Below the pieces are notes generated by a model that was not told where the DNA came from, did no database searches, and saw only the letters and a list, made by a program, of their open reading frames with translations. Made by a program: the position numbers and the translations under genes. A stretch of DNA of 64,000 bases. It comes from Atlanticothrix silvestris CENA357. Its GTDB lineage: Bacteria > Cyanobacteriota > Cyanobacteriia > Cyanobacteriales > Nostocaceae. Numbering within the stretch: position 1 is the first letter of the stretch; every line of letters starts with the position of its first letter. Below, piece by piece: positions 35,769 through 44,327 of this stretch. The stretch covers positions 62,001-126,000 of the forward strand of contig NZ_JAECZB010000092.1 of assembly GCF_016056295.1 (NCBI RefSeq). The letters are read 5' to 3'.

Positions 35769-36970
35769 CAGAGCAACCTTGATAAAGGAATATCAACTAT
35801 AATTTGACAACCAGAACCAGGAGTACTATTAATATTAAACTTACCTCCTAGAGCTAAAGTGCGATCGCGCATACTTTGTAATCCAAAACCAGTAGTATTT
35901 TGCTGGAGATCAAAACCTCTACCATTATCTTGAATCATCAAATATAAACTACCTTTAGTCATCATAATATCTAGCTTAATTTCTGTAGCTTCTGCATATT
36001 TAGAAATATTCGTCAATGATTCTTGAATAATCCGGTATATAGCAGTGTTAACTTCCGCAGCTAGAGGATGAACAAGGCTAATTTGACAAATTGGTAGAAT
36101 GCTATTTGAACGATGAAAATCTTCTGCTAATAAACGAATTGCCTGAGTCAAAGATTGTTCTTGTAAAGGATTAGAACGCATCGTTGAAACAGACTGTCGC
36201 ACATCTTGTAATGCTTTTGAGCCTAATTCTTTAGCTTGCATCAAGAAGCTGTGGGACTTAGCTGGGTTACATTGAGATAGTTTGAGAGCAGTTTCTAATT
36301 GAAGATTTAAAGCAGTTAAAGAATGCCCTAATGAATCATGAATTTCACGAGCAATGCGGTTACGTTCTTCTAGGGTAGCTTGATTTTCAATTCGCAAAGC
36401 ATATTGCCGCAGTTTTTCGTGAGCGATCGCTAATTCTTCTCGACTTTGTCGTTCCGATAATACTGCATTCATCAAAAGTAATACAAAAACTAAACTTAAA
36501 CCAAATAATAAAGCTAAACTAAAACTAAAAAACCGAAATTTCTCTTGGTCTTGAGGCCGTAGAGGAAACCTTGGAAACCGATGTTGCAGTGTTAGCAAAA
36601 AGAAGATAAATGATAATCCTGTAACTAATAAACGTCCCGGTAACTTAAAAATTAAACAACTACGAGTGACTAAAATTATATATAAGAATGGAAATAGTCG
36701 AGCAGTTCTTCCGCCAAAAATTCCAGTTACTAAAATTAATAAAATCTCACTAGCTGTGTAAATTATTTTACTAAACTTGTTACTAGTAGGTAATCTTAAA
36801 CCCATTAAGCCAAATAGAATTAGGCTACAAATCGTAAGTTCGGGAAACTTGGGAGAAAAGCGAGGCGAAGGCGGTAGTACGGCAGAAAAAACAGCGATCG
36901 CTAATAATATCCACTCCAAATAAAGCAGAAACCGAAAAGGATGATTTGTAATTTGAATTGGACGGCTCAT
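35768..36970 (-). CDS. NarL-family sensor histidine kinase (HisKA_3)
   Basis: 400 residues. The first 165 residues hold about five spans with short loops, so it may sense the membrane or a small molecule, as DesK-type kinases do. The dimerisation motif [20 protein letters not shown] carries the phospho-histidine. The HATPase part has DNGRGFDL and [10 protein letters not shown]. It is the first gene of the two-component operon and diverges from the Spy/CpxP-like gene across 262 bp. Confidence 0.91.
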   Translation of the reverse strand: MSRPIQITNHPFRFLLYLEWILLAIAVFSAVLPPSPRFSPKFPELTICSLILFGLMGLRLPTSNKFSKIIYTASEILLILVTGIFGGRTARLFPFLYIILVTRSCLIFKLPGRLLVTGLSFIFFLLTLQHRFPRFPLRPQDQEKFRFFSFSLALLFGLSLVFVLLLMNAVLSERQSREELAIAHEKLRQYALRIENQATLEERNRIAREIHDSLGHSLTALNLQLETALKLSQCNPAKSHSFLMQAKELGSKALQDVRQSVSTMRSNPLQEQSLTQAIRLLAEDFHRSNSILPICQISLVHPLAAEVNTAIYRIIQESLTNISKYAEATEIKLDIMMTKGSLYLMIQDNGRGFDLQQNTTGFGLQSMRDRTLALGGKFNINSTPGSGCQIIVDIPLSRLL

Positions 36971-37134
36971 ACTATTTAAATTTTAGACTTGGAATGATTA
37001 CAGCCTTATTCTGAAACAATTAGAACAAAGTAAAAATTTTTTACTGTAATATATCAACATTGCCCACAGGTTTATATATTTACTGTAATTTATGCATAAT
37101 TATGAATCAGATTTTGCCAGACTGAATCATGACC

Positions 37135-37160
37135 AAAGTCATGGGTATAACCATGACTTT
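37135..37160. promoter_or_regulatory. Dyad upstream of the Spy/CpxP-like gene
   Basis: AAAGTCATGG-N6-CCATGACTTT is a perfect 10-bp inverted repeat, 73 bp before the gene start. A second shorter dyad (TGGATGT...ACATCCA, 37177-37207) follows. A regulator-binding site is plausible, but the regulator is unproven. Confidence 0.45.
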
Positions 37161-37232
37161 CTCCTCATGTATTTGCTGGATGTAAGTTTCTATGATGGTG
37201 ACATCCAACCAGGAAAAAGACCAAGGTCATAA

Positions 37233-37703
37233 ATGAAACTTAAGTCATTGTCATTGATAGCTGGAGCGATTGCCTTAACTTTAACTGCAATCCCCTTTAC
37301 AGTTAAAGCACAAACAGGCTCCTCTTCACCTTTGATAGTTGCACAAACTCCCAAAAAAGAAAGAGGCTTTTGGCAAAGCTTAGAACTCACGGACACACAA
37401 AAAGCCCAAATGCAGTCAATTCGCAACGACACTCGCGCCAAGATGGAGGCAATTCTCACTCCAGAACAAAAAGCGAAGTTGGCAGCTGCAAAAGCTCAAC
37501 GTCAAGCAGGTCAAGGTCAACGTTCACGTAAAGGTTGGGGTGAACTGAATCTGACTGAAGCGCAAAAAACCCAAATGCGACAAATTAAAGAATCATCCAA
37601 ACAACAAATGCAAGCTATCCTGACTCCTGAACAGCAGGCTAAACTCAAAGAACTTCAAGAGAATATGAGACAGCGCCGTCAACAACGTCAACAAACCCGC
37701 TAA
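37233..37703 (+). CDS. Spy/CpxP-like periplasmic protein
   Basis: 156 residues with a signal peptide (ending about VKAQT). Two LTxxQ-type repeats follow: LELTDTQKAQMQSIRNDTRA with LTPEQKAKL, and LNLTEAQKTQMRQIKESSKQ with LTPEQQAKL. The ending is basic and Gln/Arg-rich. Spy and CpxP are chaperone-like proteins induced by envelope stress or metals. A two-component operon diverges from it and a perfect dyad stands upstream. A hairpin at 37715 closes the gene. Confidence 0.83.
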   Translation: MKLKSLSLIAGAIALTLTAIPFTVKAQTGSSSPLIVAQTPKKERGFWQSLELTDTQKAQMQSIRNDTRAKMEAILTPEQKAKLAAAKAQRQAGQGQRSRKGWGELNLTEAQKTQMRQIKESSKQQMQAILTPEQQAKLKELQENMRQRRQQRQQTR

Positions 37704-37714
37704 TCAAAAAAGCC

Positions 37715-37736
37715 AGGGTGAGAAGCGACTCACCCT
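37715..37736 (+). terminator. Hairpin after the Spy-like gene
   Basis: AGGGTGAG-AAGCGA-CTCACCCT, 8-bp perfect stem, with no clear T-run. Confidence 0.6.
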
Positions 37737-37759
37737 CCTAAATTCCAATATTTCATATT

Positions 37760-37954
37760 ATGTTGGCTCTAGGAATGTTGCGAGTCCTCCATAAAAATTT
37801 AAATTATCGACAAAAATTCAGCTGGAATAGACTATGGCAAGCATATCAACGTGGTCATCATTCACAGCTGAATCCAGATACTTGGGAACCAGAGTTGCTT
37901 TGGCACTTACCTTTAACTGATGTGCAAGCATTATTTTTCCTGGTCAAAAATTAA
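37760..37954 (+). CDS. Small hypothetical protein
   Basis: 64 residues (RVLHKNLNYRQKFSWNRLWQ is a representative piece) rich in Trp, His and Leu, with no signal peptide or clear membrane span. I do not recognise the family. There is no competing frame and its composition looks coding, but it could be chance. Confidence 0.4.
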   Translation: MLALGMLRVLHKNLNYRQKFSWNRLWQAYQRGHHSQLNPDTWEPELLWHLPLTDVQALFFLVKN

Positions 37955-38112
37955 TAGACTTCTTGCAGAAGGTGGGAAAGAAGATAAAATTTTATCTCCT
38001 TTCCTTTTCTCTCTTCTTCAACAAGACTACAAAATTACGAATTAATATCATCCCCTAGTAAAAGTTAGGAGTTATGAGTTATGAGTTAATCAAAACTCTT
38101 AGCTCTTTTAGC

Positions 38113-38358
38113 ATGTCCAACGAATTCGCCATTGGTAGTAAAGTCCGTGTTGTGGCACTACCGCCCTACGTCAAAACAGCAGATCCCATGCCCATGCTAC
38201 GTCCCCCAGATGTGATTCGTATTGGCGAAGAGGGTATAGTTCTTGACCGCCGTCCTGGAGGATATTGGGGTATTCGCTTTGCAAAAGGAGCGTTTCTCCT
38301 AGATAGCCAATACATCGAAAGCACAGAAACCCCTCCCGAATCTCACTTGGAGCAATAA
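38113..38358 (+). CDS. sipA: Regulatory protein SipA (DUF3148)
   Basis: 81 residues. The sequence FAIGSKVRVVALPPYVKTAD followed by GEEGIVLDRRPGGYWGIRFA is the SH3-like barrel of SipA (ssl3451 type). SipA binds the sensor kinase NblS (Hik33), which acts with RpaB on high-light genes. I chose the ATG at 38113. The earlier ATG at 38074 translates a GTTATGA heptamer repeat as its first residues. Confidence 0.85.
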   Translation: MSNEFAIGSKVRVVALPPYVKTADPMPMLRPPDVIRIGEEGIVLDRRPGGYWGIRFAKGAFLLDSQYIESTETPPESHLEQ

Positions 38359-38414
38359 TAAAATTAAGAGGGAACTCATAAAAATTCAGTTTATTAAATC
38401 CAGGTGAGTACAAT

Positions 38415-38819
38415 ATGCTAAAAATCAAGCATTCGCCACTGACTTGTCTGGGAGTAGGAATAACTCTGGCAACGATCGCAGCTATGAGCTATCCAGTTTA
38501 TGCCCAGTCTGCAATCTGGATTAATGGCGCTTCTGGAGTTAGCAATTCGCCGGCCGTTGGTTCATTTATTTACGGTAGTCCCATTCCTACTCCTATGCCT
38601 GTAGATCCAGCAACAGGATTAATGCCAAGTCGCACTAATTACCCCGCTTATTCCTATCCACGCGTCAGGCAAAAAGTGAGAAATTCGACGCTAATTAATC
38701 CAACCTTAATTAATCCCGTAATTCGTGACTCAACGTTAGTTAATCCAGTGATTATCAATAATTCCAGACATGGCAGACCATTGAGGCACCGATCGCGGAT
38801 TATTTTGACTTATCCTTAA
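38415..38819 (+). CDS. Secreted hypothetical protein with NP repeats
   Basis: 134 residues. A signal peptide ends near PVYAQS. The middle is Pro/Ser/Gly-rich. Residues about 90-118 repeat a short unit, visible as STLINPTLINPVIRDSTLVN followed by PVIINNS. This looks like a short beta-structured repeat. The C-terminus is basic. I do not recognise the family; an envelope or extracellular location is likely. Confidence 0.65.
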   Translation: MLKIKHSPLTCLGVGITLATIAAMSYPVYAQSAIWINGASGVSNSPAVGSFIYGSPIPTPMPVDPATGLMPSRTNYPAYSYPRVRQKVRNSTLINPTLINPVIRDSTLVNPVIINNSRHGRPLRHRSRIILTYP

Positions 38820-38855
38820 AAATTTTTAGGTGGGTAAATAGCCCACCTACCTCAT

Positions 38856-39758
38856 TCATTCCCGTTTTTGGGCAAACTGGGAACCGGAAATCATAGTTCC
38901 AATACCAACATCTGTAAAGATCTCTAGTAGCAGAGCGTGGGGAATGCGACCATCGATAATGTGGGCTGCACTGACTCCTTGAGCAAGCGATCGCACACAA
39001 CAATTTACTTTCGGAATCATCCCCCCACTAACTACACCACTTGCAATCAGTTCACGAGCTTCACGAATATCTACTTTCGGAATCAAGGTAGATGGATCTT
39101 TGTAATCTTTTAAAATGCCTTGTGTGTCAGTCAGTAAAATTAACTTTTCTGCACCCAGTGCAGCAGCAATTTCACCAGCTATGGTATCGGCGTTAATGTT
39201 GTAAGCTTGCCCTTGATCGTCTGCGGCGACGCTAGACACTACCGGAATATAGCCGCTGCTAGAAAGGGTTTCCAATATTTTGATATTTACATTGCTGACT
39301 TCCCCTACAAAGCCGATGCCTTCTTGATCTTGGGGACGGGCTGTAATTAAATTCCCATCTTTACCGCAAAGCCCCACTGCCAAGCCTCCAGCCCGGCTAA
39401 TCAAAGAAACAATTTCTTTATTAACTCGACCTACTAACACCATTTCTACCACATCCATTGTAGGGGCATCGGTAACTCGCAGACCATTCTTAAATTGGGC
39501 TTCGATTCCCAGTTTATTTAACCAACTATTAATTTCTGGGCCACCCCCGTGTACGAGGATGGGACGCAAGCCGACGCAGGATAAAAAGACAATATCCCGC
39601 ATAACTTTGTCTTTGAGGGCGCTATCTTTCATTGCGGCACCACCATATTTCACAACAACTGTGCGACCGGCAAATTGTTGAATGTAAGGTAATGCTTCGC
39701 TGAGTACACGCACACGAGTGGCTTCAGCTTGCCTGATGTATTCAGAATCGTTGTCCAT
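38856..39758 (-). CDS. argB: Acetylglutamate kinase
   Basis: 300 residues. ArgB phosphorylates N-acetylglutamate in arginine synthesis. Motifs are [40 protein letters not shown] and [16 protein letters not shown], close to the arginine-sensitive cyanobacterial enzyme. In cyanobacteria ArgB is the main target of the PII signalling protein. It is a single gene, converging with the secreted protein gene at 38415. Confidence 0.96.
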   Translation of the reverse strand: MDNDSEYIRQAEATRVRVLSEALPYIQQFAGRTVVVKYGGAAMKDSALKDKVMRDIVFLSCVGLRPILVHGGGPEINSWLNKLGIEAQFKNGLRVTDAPTMDVVEMVLVGRVNKEIVSLISRAGGLAVGLCGKDGNLITARPQDQEGIGFVGEVSNVNIKILETLSSSGYIPVVSSVAADDQGQAYNINADTIAGEIAAALGAEKLILLTDTQGILKDYKDPSTLIPKVDIREARELIASGVVSGGMIPKVNCCVRSLAQGVSAAHIIDGRIPHALLLEIFTDVGIGTMISGSQFAQKRE

Positions 39759-39872
39759 TACAAGGAGCCGTTAAAACTTAAAATATATCCAGTCAGTGTA
39801 GAACGACTTTGGAACGTGTAACAATCTCTCATGTCAAATATTTTGTAAAAACTCTGCTTCTGTGCTTTTTCA

Positions 39873-40148
39873 TTAACGGCGATGATCACGCTGCGATCGA
39901 ATAATTAGTCCTACCAAGCCAACTACAATGGCGATAATCAATAAAGGTAGTAGATTAAAACTAATACCAGAGCCATCTGCCTCATTTTTCCAGCGCAAAA
40001 TCCATAACGCACCGTCACCAATTGCAAATGAAGGAACGCGCAGTAATAGGAAGAGTGCTGGTAGTCCCAAAAAAATAATGATTAAGATTAAAAACGTGAT
40101 AGCGCTCAAACTCAACCAAGTTTTTAAATTTGACGTTTTGTTTCTCAT
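39873..40148 (-). CDS. Small two-span membrane protein
   Basis: 91 residues with hydrophobic segments at about 11-36 and 65-84, and a basic end (RSQRDHRR). The loop between them has WILRWKNEADGSGISFNLLP. I do not recognise the family. It is upstream of argB on the same strand (115 bp apart). Confidence 0.6.
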   Translation of the reverse strand: MRNKTSNLKTWLSLSAITFLILIIIFLGLPALFLLLRVPSFAIGDGALWILRWKNEADGSGISFNLLPLLIIAIVVGLVGLIIRSQRDHRR

Positions 40149-40223
40149 GTACCAAGCTCCTTCATTAATTGAATTGGCTTGATTTACTCGATTTAGTCGA
40201 GTTTTGAAAAAGGCGATCGCAGA

Positions 40224-40436
40224 CTATAAAAGTTGTTTGAACTCTTCAATTGCCAATCCCGCATCTTTAATGATTCCAGCCATCGTATAGGCATTGACTG
40301 GGTTAGCTCTGGGAATGGTGATGATACGCTCACCATCAGTCATTGTAATATGTTTACCTTGCCTAATAACTTGAAATCCTACTTTTTCCAAAGCTTTAAC
40401 AGCTCTCAGGTGATTAATCCCCGGAAGTTTCGGCAT
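40224..40436 (-). CDS. hicA: HicA-type mRNA interferase toxin
   Basis: 70 residues with the dsRBD-like HicA fold. AVKALEKVGFQVIRQGKHIT carries the catalytic His in GKH, and IPRANPVNAYTMAGIIKDAG ends the fold. HicA cleaves mRNA. It starts two bases after the hicB stop, so the antitoxin gene is first in the operon. Confidence 0.85.
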   Translation of the reverse strand: MPKLPGINHLRAVKALEKVGFQVIRQGKHITMTDGERIITIPRANPVNAYTMAGIIKDAGLAIEEFKQLL

Positions 40437-40438
40437 TT

Positions 40439-40633
40439 TTACCCTACTTCCACATATCGAGCATCGGCATCCTGAGTTAATTCCTCAACCACCTCTAAAT
40501 AGGCTTGAATGGCATCCTTAATATTTTCTAAAGCCTCTTCTTCTGTCTCACCCTGAGACCAGCATCCTGGTAAACCAGGACACCATACAGCATATCCTTC
40601 CTCACTCTTTTGTAATCTAATTTTGTAGCGCAT
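40439..40633 (-). CDS. hicB: HicB-type antitoxin
   Basis: 64 residues: YKIRLQKSEEGYAVWCPGLP, GCWSQGETEEEALENIKDAI and a short tail. This is the HicB partial RNase H fold. No C-terminal DNA-binding domain is left, which is common in the short form. It precedes hicA by 2 bp. A near-perfect palindrome 28 bp upstream could be its operator. Confidence 0.87.
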   Translation of the reverse strand: MRYKIRLQKSEEGYAVWCPGLPGCWSQGETEEEALENIKDAIQAYLEVVEELTQDADARYVEVG

Positions 40634-40660
40634 ATTTGCATTTTAACTACAGTTTTCTTT

Positions 40661-40680
40661 ATTTTATTCTGGAATAAAAT
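40661..40680. promoter_or_regulatory. Candidate operator of hicBA
   Basis: ATTTTATTCTGGAATAAAAT is palindromic except at the central pair, 28 bp upstream of hicB. Autoregulation at such dyads is normal for TA operons. With a short HicB lacking a DNA-binding domain, another factor may be needed. Confidence 0.4.
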
Positions 40681-40759
40681 TGTGTACCCAGTGCGATCGC
40701 ACTCTGCAAAACTCTAGAATTAAGCTACCCCTAAGATTTCTATTTCCAGGGAAACTTAA

Positions 40760-41362
40760 ATGACGACGCTGTTAATTCAAACTGAAAATACACCTTTAAC
40801 AGTCAATTTTCCCTTCCTTGTGCAGATGACAAGTGAGCAATTCTATGAGTTATGCCAAGTCAATCGAGAATTGCGAATTGAGCGTAGTGCTAATGGGGAA
40901 GTAATCATCATGCCTCCAGCTTTTTCAGATACAGGCAATCGTAACTTTAATATTGCCGCACAACTGGGAAACTGGACAGAACAAGATGGTAGTGGGATTG
41001 GCTTTGATTCCAGTACAGGTTTTACGCTACCTAATGGAGCTATGCGTTCTCCTGATGCATCTTGGATTGAACTGGAGCGATGGAACGCTTTAACTGAGTC
41101 ACAAAAAGCTTCTTTTGCACCAATTTGTCCTAACTTTGTCATTGAGCTACGCTCTGCTAGCGATCGCCTCAGCATATTACAAGACAAAATGCAAGAATAT
41201 ATCGACAATGGTGCATCACTAGGCTGGTTGATTGATCGAAAGAATCGAAAAGTTTATATCTATCGTCCTGATCAAGAACCTGAAATTTGGGATCATCCCG
41301 AAGTAGTTAGTGGTGATCCAGAATTACCGGGATTTGTGCTACGAATGACCAAAATTTGGTGA
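40760..41362 (+). CDS. Uma2 family putative endonuclease
   Basis: 200 residues of the Uma2 (DUF820) family, PD-(D/E)XK-like proteins that are greatly expanded in cyanobacteria. Key parts are MTSEQFYELCQVNRELRIER, the RSPDASWIELERW segment with its Asp, and CPNFVIELRSASDRLSILQD with the E-x-R pair. GWLIDRKNRKVYIYRPDQEP ends the fold. Cellular function is not known. Confidence 0.87.
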   Translation: MTTLLIQTENTPLTVNFPFLVQMTSEQFYELCQVNRELRIERSANGEVIIMPPAFSDTGNRNFNIAAQLGNWTEQDGSGIGFDSSTGFTLPNGAMRSPDASWIELERWNALTESQKASFAPICPNFVIELRSASDRLSILQDKMQEYIDNGASLGWLIDRKNRKVYIYRPDQEPEIWDHPEVVSGDPELPGFVLRMTKIW

Positions 41363-41378
41363 AGCGATCGCTTTTATC

Positions 41379-41924
41379 TTAATGAGAAACTTGTGGCTTA
41401 AGTACGCTCGGAATCATTTCCATGACTCTGTTAGCAATTTGTTCCGGTGTTTCTTCATGATTCACGGTAATTTTGAGATCAGCTTGGGAATAAAGTGGTG
41501 TGCGTTCTTCTATGAGCGATCGCAGTTTGCCTTTAGGGTCAACATCTTGTAATAGTGGTCTTGTGGTATCTTCTGCCAAACGGTTGTAGAGTAGCTCCAC
41601 TGGTACATCTAGCCACACAATCAAACCGTGATGCAGGTAACTCCAGTTTTCTTGTCGCATCACAATTCCCCCACCTGTGGCTATAGTCAGCTTGGTATAA
41701 GCACAAACTTGGGCTAGTACATCACTTTCTAGCTGACGAAATGCTGCTTCCCCTGCTTCGGCAAATAGTTGATTGATAGATTTTCCTGCTGCTTGGGCAA
41801 TTACATTATCGGTATCTACAAATCCATAACTTAATTGCTTTGCTAGTAACTGTCCTACTGTAGTCTTACCAGCGCCCATCATTCCAATTAAGTATAGGTT
41901 GACTCCTTGCAATAAACTGCTCAC
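41379..41924 (-). CDS. aroK: Shikimate kinase
   Basis: 181 residues. AroK phosphorylates shikimate in aromatic amino acid synthesis. The P-loop GMMGAGKTTVGQLLAKQL, VDTDNVIAQAAGKSI and ATGGGIVMRQENW (GGG loop) are intact. RPLLQDVDP forms the lid. It is a single gene; it converges with the Uma2 gene with only 16 bp between them. Confidence 0.95.
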   Translation of the reverse strand: MSSLLQGVNLYLIGMMGAGKTTVGQLLAKQLSYGFVDTDNVIAQAAGKSINQLFAEAGEAAFRQLESDVLAQVCAYTKLTIATGGGIVMRQENWSYLHHGLIVWLDVPVELLYNRLAEDTTRPLLQDVDPKGKLRSLIEERTPLYSQADLKITVNHEETPEQIANRVMEMIPSVLKPQVSH

Positions 41925-42086
41925 TAGTCACTTCACTCCAGTGATAAATTATGAGTACTGAGTTATGAGTTATCTTAACTTCTAACTCTTTACTTTACTT
42001 TAAATCTCCGCATTGATATGACTTTCTCTGGTGTAATTTTTTAATTGTGCAACCAAAATTGTATGATTGCTTAATAGATAGTTTTC

Positions 42087-43652
42087 TTATTCTTCACTTA
42101 ATTTAAAATTTTCTTCTATTAAATGTTCAATTATATATTCCCTCAACACATGGCTTAGGCAAAAGCTAGATGCCTGCCTTTCAATTAGCGTAGGCGAAGC
42201 CTTCTCGATTAGAGATCGCCTTTGTAATAACTCTATAGACTCTAGTATTAATCTTTGCGATAGCCGTGGCGATAAACCCGGTATATTATGCTGTTGCAAT
42301 TCCTTTACGGAAACAAGATCTTGCTTCACTGTTAACAAATAAAGTATATGCTTTTCTAGTTGAGACAAACGATTGAATTGCTGAGCTAAACTCGCTCTAA
42401 TATCTCCAAAAACTACAATTTTCTGTTCTATAAATTCATTAATATTGCCAAAAAATAGTTCTTGAATAGCGCTAGCAATTAATTTTAAAAATAATGGGTT
42501 GCCTGCATACCAGTCAAACAATAATTTAGATGTCTCTTTTGACACACCAATTAAGCTTTTATCTTTGATAACTAATATTCCTTCTTGTTCATTTAAACCA
42601 TTCAATTTTAAAGAATGAACAGGTAGTTGATCTCCCTCTAAAGCAGCAATCTCTGAAGTTTTTTCCCGACTCGTTAATATTAAGCAACTTTGATGTTGTA
42701 ACTCTCCTACCCGTCGAATCAACTCTCCATACATCTCATATCCTTGACTATATTGAATCTGAGAAAGTAGAGAAATGCTAGAAGTATTTTTTATGCTTGT
42801 GGTGGTAGTGTAGTTAGTATGATTTTCTACTTGTACATACTCGTCGCTACTGTTCAAAATCGAGTCAAAATGATCTAAGACAATTAGACAGCGTGAAGAA
42901 CGTAAGCAATCTATCAGTTGGGAAATTTTGCTTTCTATTGTTTTGGCAATTTTTGTCTCTGGTTGTGGAGATAAAGTCTTAATTAGCTGATTCAATATCT
43001 CCTCTAGGGAGGGGGCAAGACGTAGCGATCGCCAAATAACATATTGAAACTGATCTTGAATTTCTTGTGCCAGTTTGACAGAAAAAGCGGTTTTACCAAT
43101 GCCAACCATACCCAAGACTAGCACTAAGCGGCAGCGTTCTTGCACAATCCATTTTTGAATTTTTGCTAGTTCTGTTTTGCGTCCGTGAAACACACTGACA
43201 TCTATTGCTTCACCCCAATCTTGAATCTGGGTTGATTTTATTTTTACTAAATCAGTTTCTGGTTCTTGAAGTGTTTTTTTAGGGTTAATTGCTGGTTGTA
43301 GTTGTAATCTTCCTTTTTTATACCCTGCTTTTTCTAGTAAATGAGTCACACGACTCCAATTTTTTACCTTGACTGAGTGTTCTATTTGGTTACTCAGCAG
43401 TTCTTCTATGTATTTATATAACCCATTTGATAGATAAACCCTTACTGTACTACTGCTACGACTTTGATACACTATAGTGGCAATTTCAGCAGGGCTATAA
43501 CCACAAAGTAAACCTCTGAGAAATTTTTTTTCTACAGGTGTTAGGGCTTTTCCTTTAGTTGACGCTAAATCTATGTATAACTTTTCTAATTCCCAATTAC
43601 TTTTAGCCTCTATAAATTCCTCTTCTATTTGATTGGAATCAGTTGCTGCCAT
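42087..43652 (-). CDS. NB-ARC (STAND) NTPase with N-terminal helix-turn-helix
   Basis: 521 residues. Residues about 35-90 form a helix-turn-helix-like domain (KALTPVEKKFLRGLLCGYSP, VRVYLSNGLYKYIEELL). This resembles those in front of cyanobacterial STAND proteins. The NB-ARC core has VLGMVGIGKTAFSVKLA (Walker A), RCLIVLDHFDSIL (Walker B) and CLILTSREKTSE (sensor). A winged-helix region follows. There is no TPR, WD40 or other sensor repeat at the C-terminus, so this is a minimal STAND. About 13 residues near the C-terminus (RSLIEKASPTLIE) are encoded by an interspersed DNA repeat. Confidence 0.85.
   Translation of the reverse strand: MAATDSNQIEEEFIEAKSNWELEKLYIDLASTKGKALTPVEKKFLRGLLCGYSPAEIATIVYQSRSSSTVRVYLSNGLYKYIEELLSNQIEHSVKVKNWSRVTHLLEKAGYKKGRLQLQPAINPKKTLQEPETDLVKIKSTQIQDWGEAIDVSVFHGRKTELAKIQKWIVQERCRLVLVLGMVGIGKTAFSVKLAQEIQDQFQYVIWRSLRLAPSLEEILNQLIKTLSPQPETKIAKTIESKISQLIDCLRSSRCLIVLDHFDSILNSSDEYVQVENHTNYTTTTSIKNTSSISLLSQIQYSQGYEMYGELIRRVGELQHQSCLILTSREKTSEIAALEGDQLPVHSLKLNGLNEQEGILVIKDKSLIGVSKETSKLLFDWYAGNPLFLKLIASAIQELFFGNINEFIEQKIVVFGDIRASLAQQFNRLSQLEKHILYLLTVKQDLVSVKELQQHNIPGLSPRLSQRLILESIELLQRRSLIEKASPTLIERQASSFCLSHVLREYIIEHLIEENFKLSEE
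42183..42216. repeat. Interspersed repeat inside the NB-ARC gene
   Basis: On the coding strand this reads GCGATCTCTAATCGAGAAGG then CTTCGCCTACGCTA. It matches the Nostocales repeat type GCGATCTCTACGA...GGCTTCGCCTACGC that I recall from intergenic DNA. Here it is in frame within a coding region. Confidence 0.65.
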
Positions 43653-44118
43653 TATCGTTATTTATGTATTTATTGTAACTCAGGCAAGATCCTAACGATT
43701 CTTCAATGAAATCAGAATAAATAAAAGATGAATTTATAACGAATTTAATAACTTTCGTTAGGTGACTTGGCAGTTGTTGCTTAGGTATCGTTGGCTTAAC
43801 GGAAATTTCATAAGGCTTGTTTGAAACTTTAAGTGAACAAATTCTGTCAATACAAACTAACAGGACTCTTTACTCTGGTGGGCGGATTTAGTTGTACATA
43901 ATACTGTGTTTTAACTACACAGTATATCAACTTCTAAAACTTCGCTATAGCAAGCTTCAATCAACAAAATGTTGCAAATGAAGGTGTAAAAAATGACTTC
44001 AATTCTGATTATTTTCCAAAAAAGGTTTGGTAACTTGAAGGCTTAAGCACAAAAACTACTGCATATTCCACCGGAGTAAGACCAAATCAATCAATGTGGT
44101 ATGTAAGAGGCATCAACC
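43653..44118. other. Spacer between the NB-ARC gene and the 64-residue gene
   Basis: 466 bp between divergent genes. No gene or repeat is apparent; both promoters should be here. Confidence 0.5.
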
Positions 44119-44313
44119 ATGACTCGAATTCGTGACGTTGTGCAACAAGCTTTGACAACTGGTTATCTGACGGTTGAAGCAGAAAACCAACTACGGCATC
44201 TGTTGACCACCCCGTATGACTTGGAAGATTTAAATGCTTTCATGACTTTGCAGGAAGCTGCTATGAACGGTAAAGTCAGGCAAGAGTCCCGTGAAAGGTG
44301 TAGTATAAGATAG
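44119..44313 (+). CDS. Conserved small cyanobacterial protein
   Basis: 64 residues: TRIRDVVQQALTTGYLTVEA, AENQLRHLLTTPYDLEDLNA, then FMTLQEAAMNGKVRQESRE. This is a small helical protein I remember from many Nostocales, where it is annotated only as hypothetical. The ATG at 44119 is well placed. It converges with the LapA-like gene 14 bp away. Confidence 0.7.
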   Translation: MTRIRDVVQQALTTGYLTVEAENQLRHLLTTPYDLEDLNAFMTLQEAAMNGKVRQESRERCSIR

Positions 44314-44327
44314 CCATAATTAGAGCT

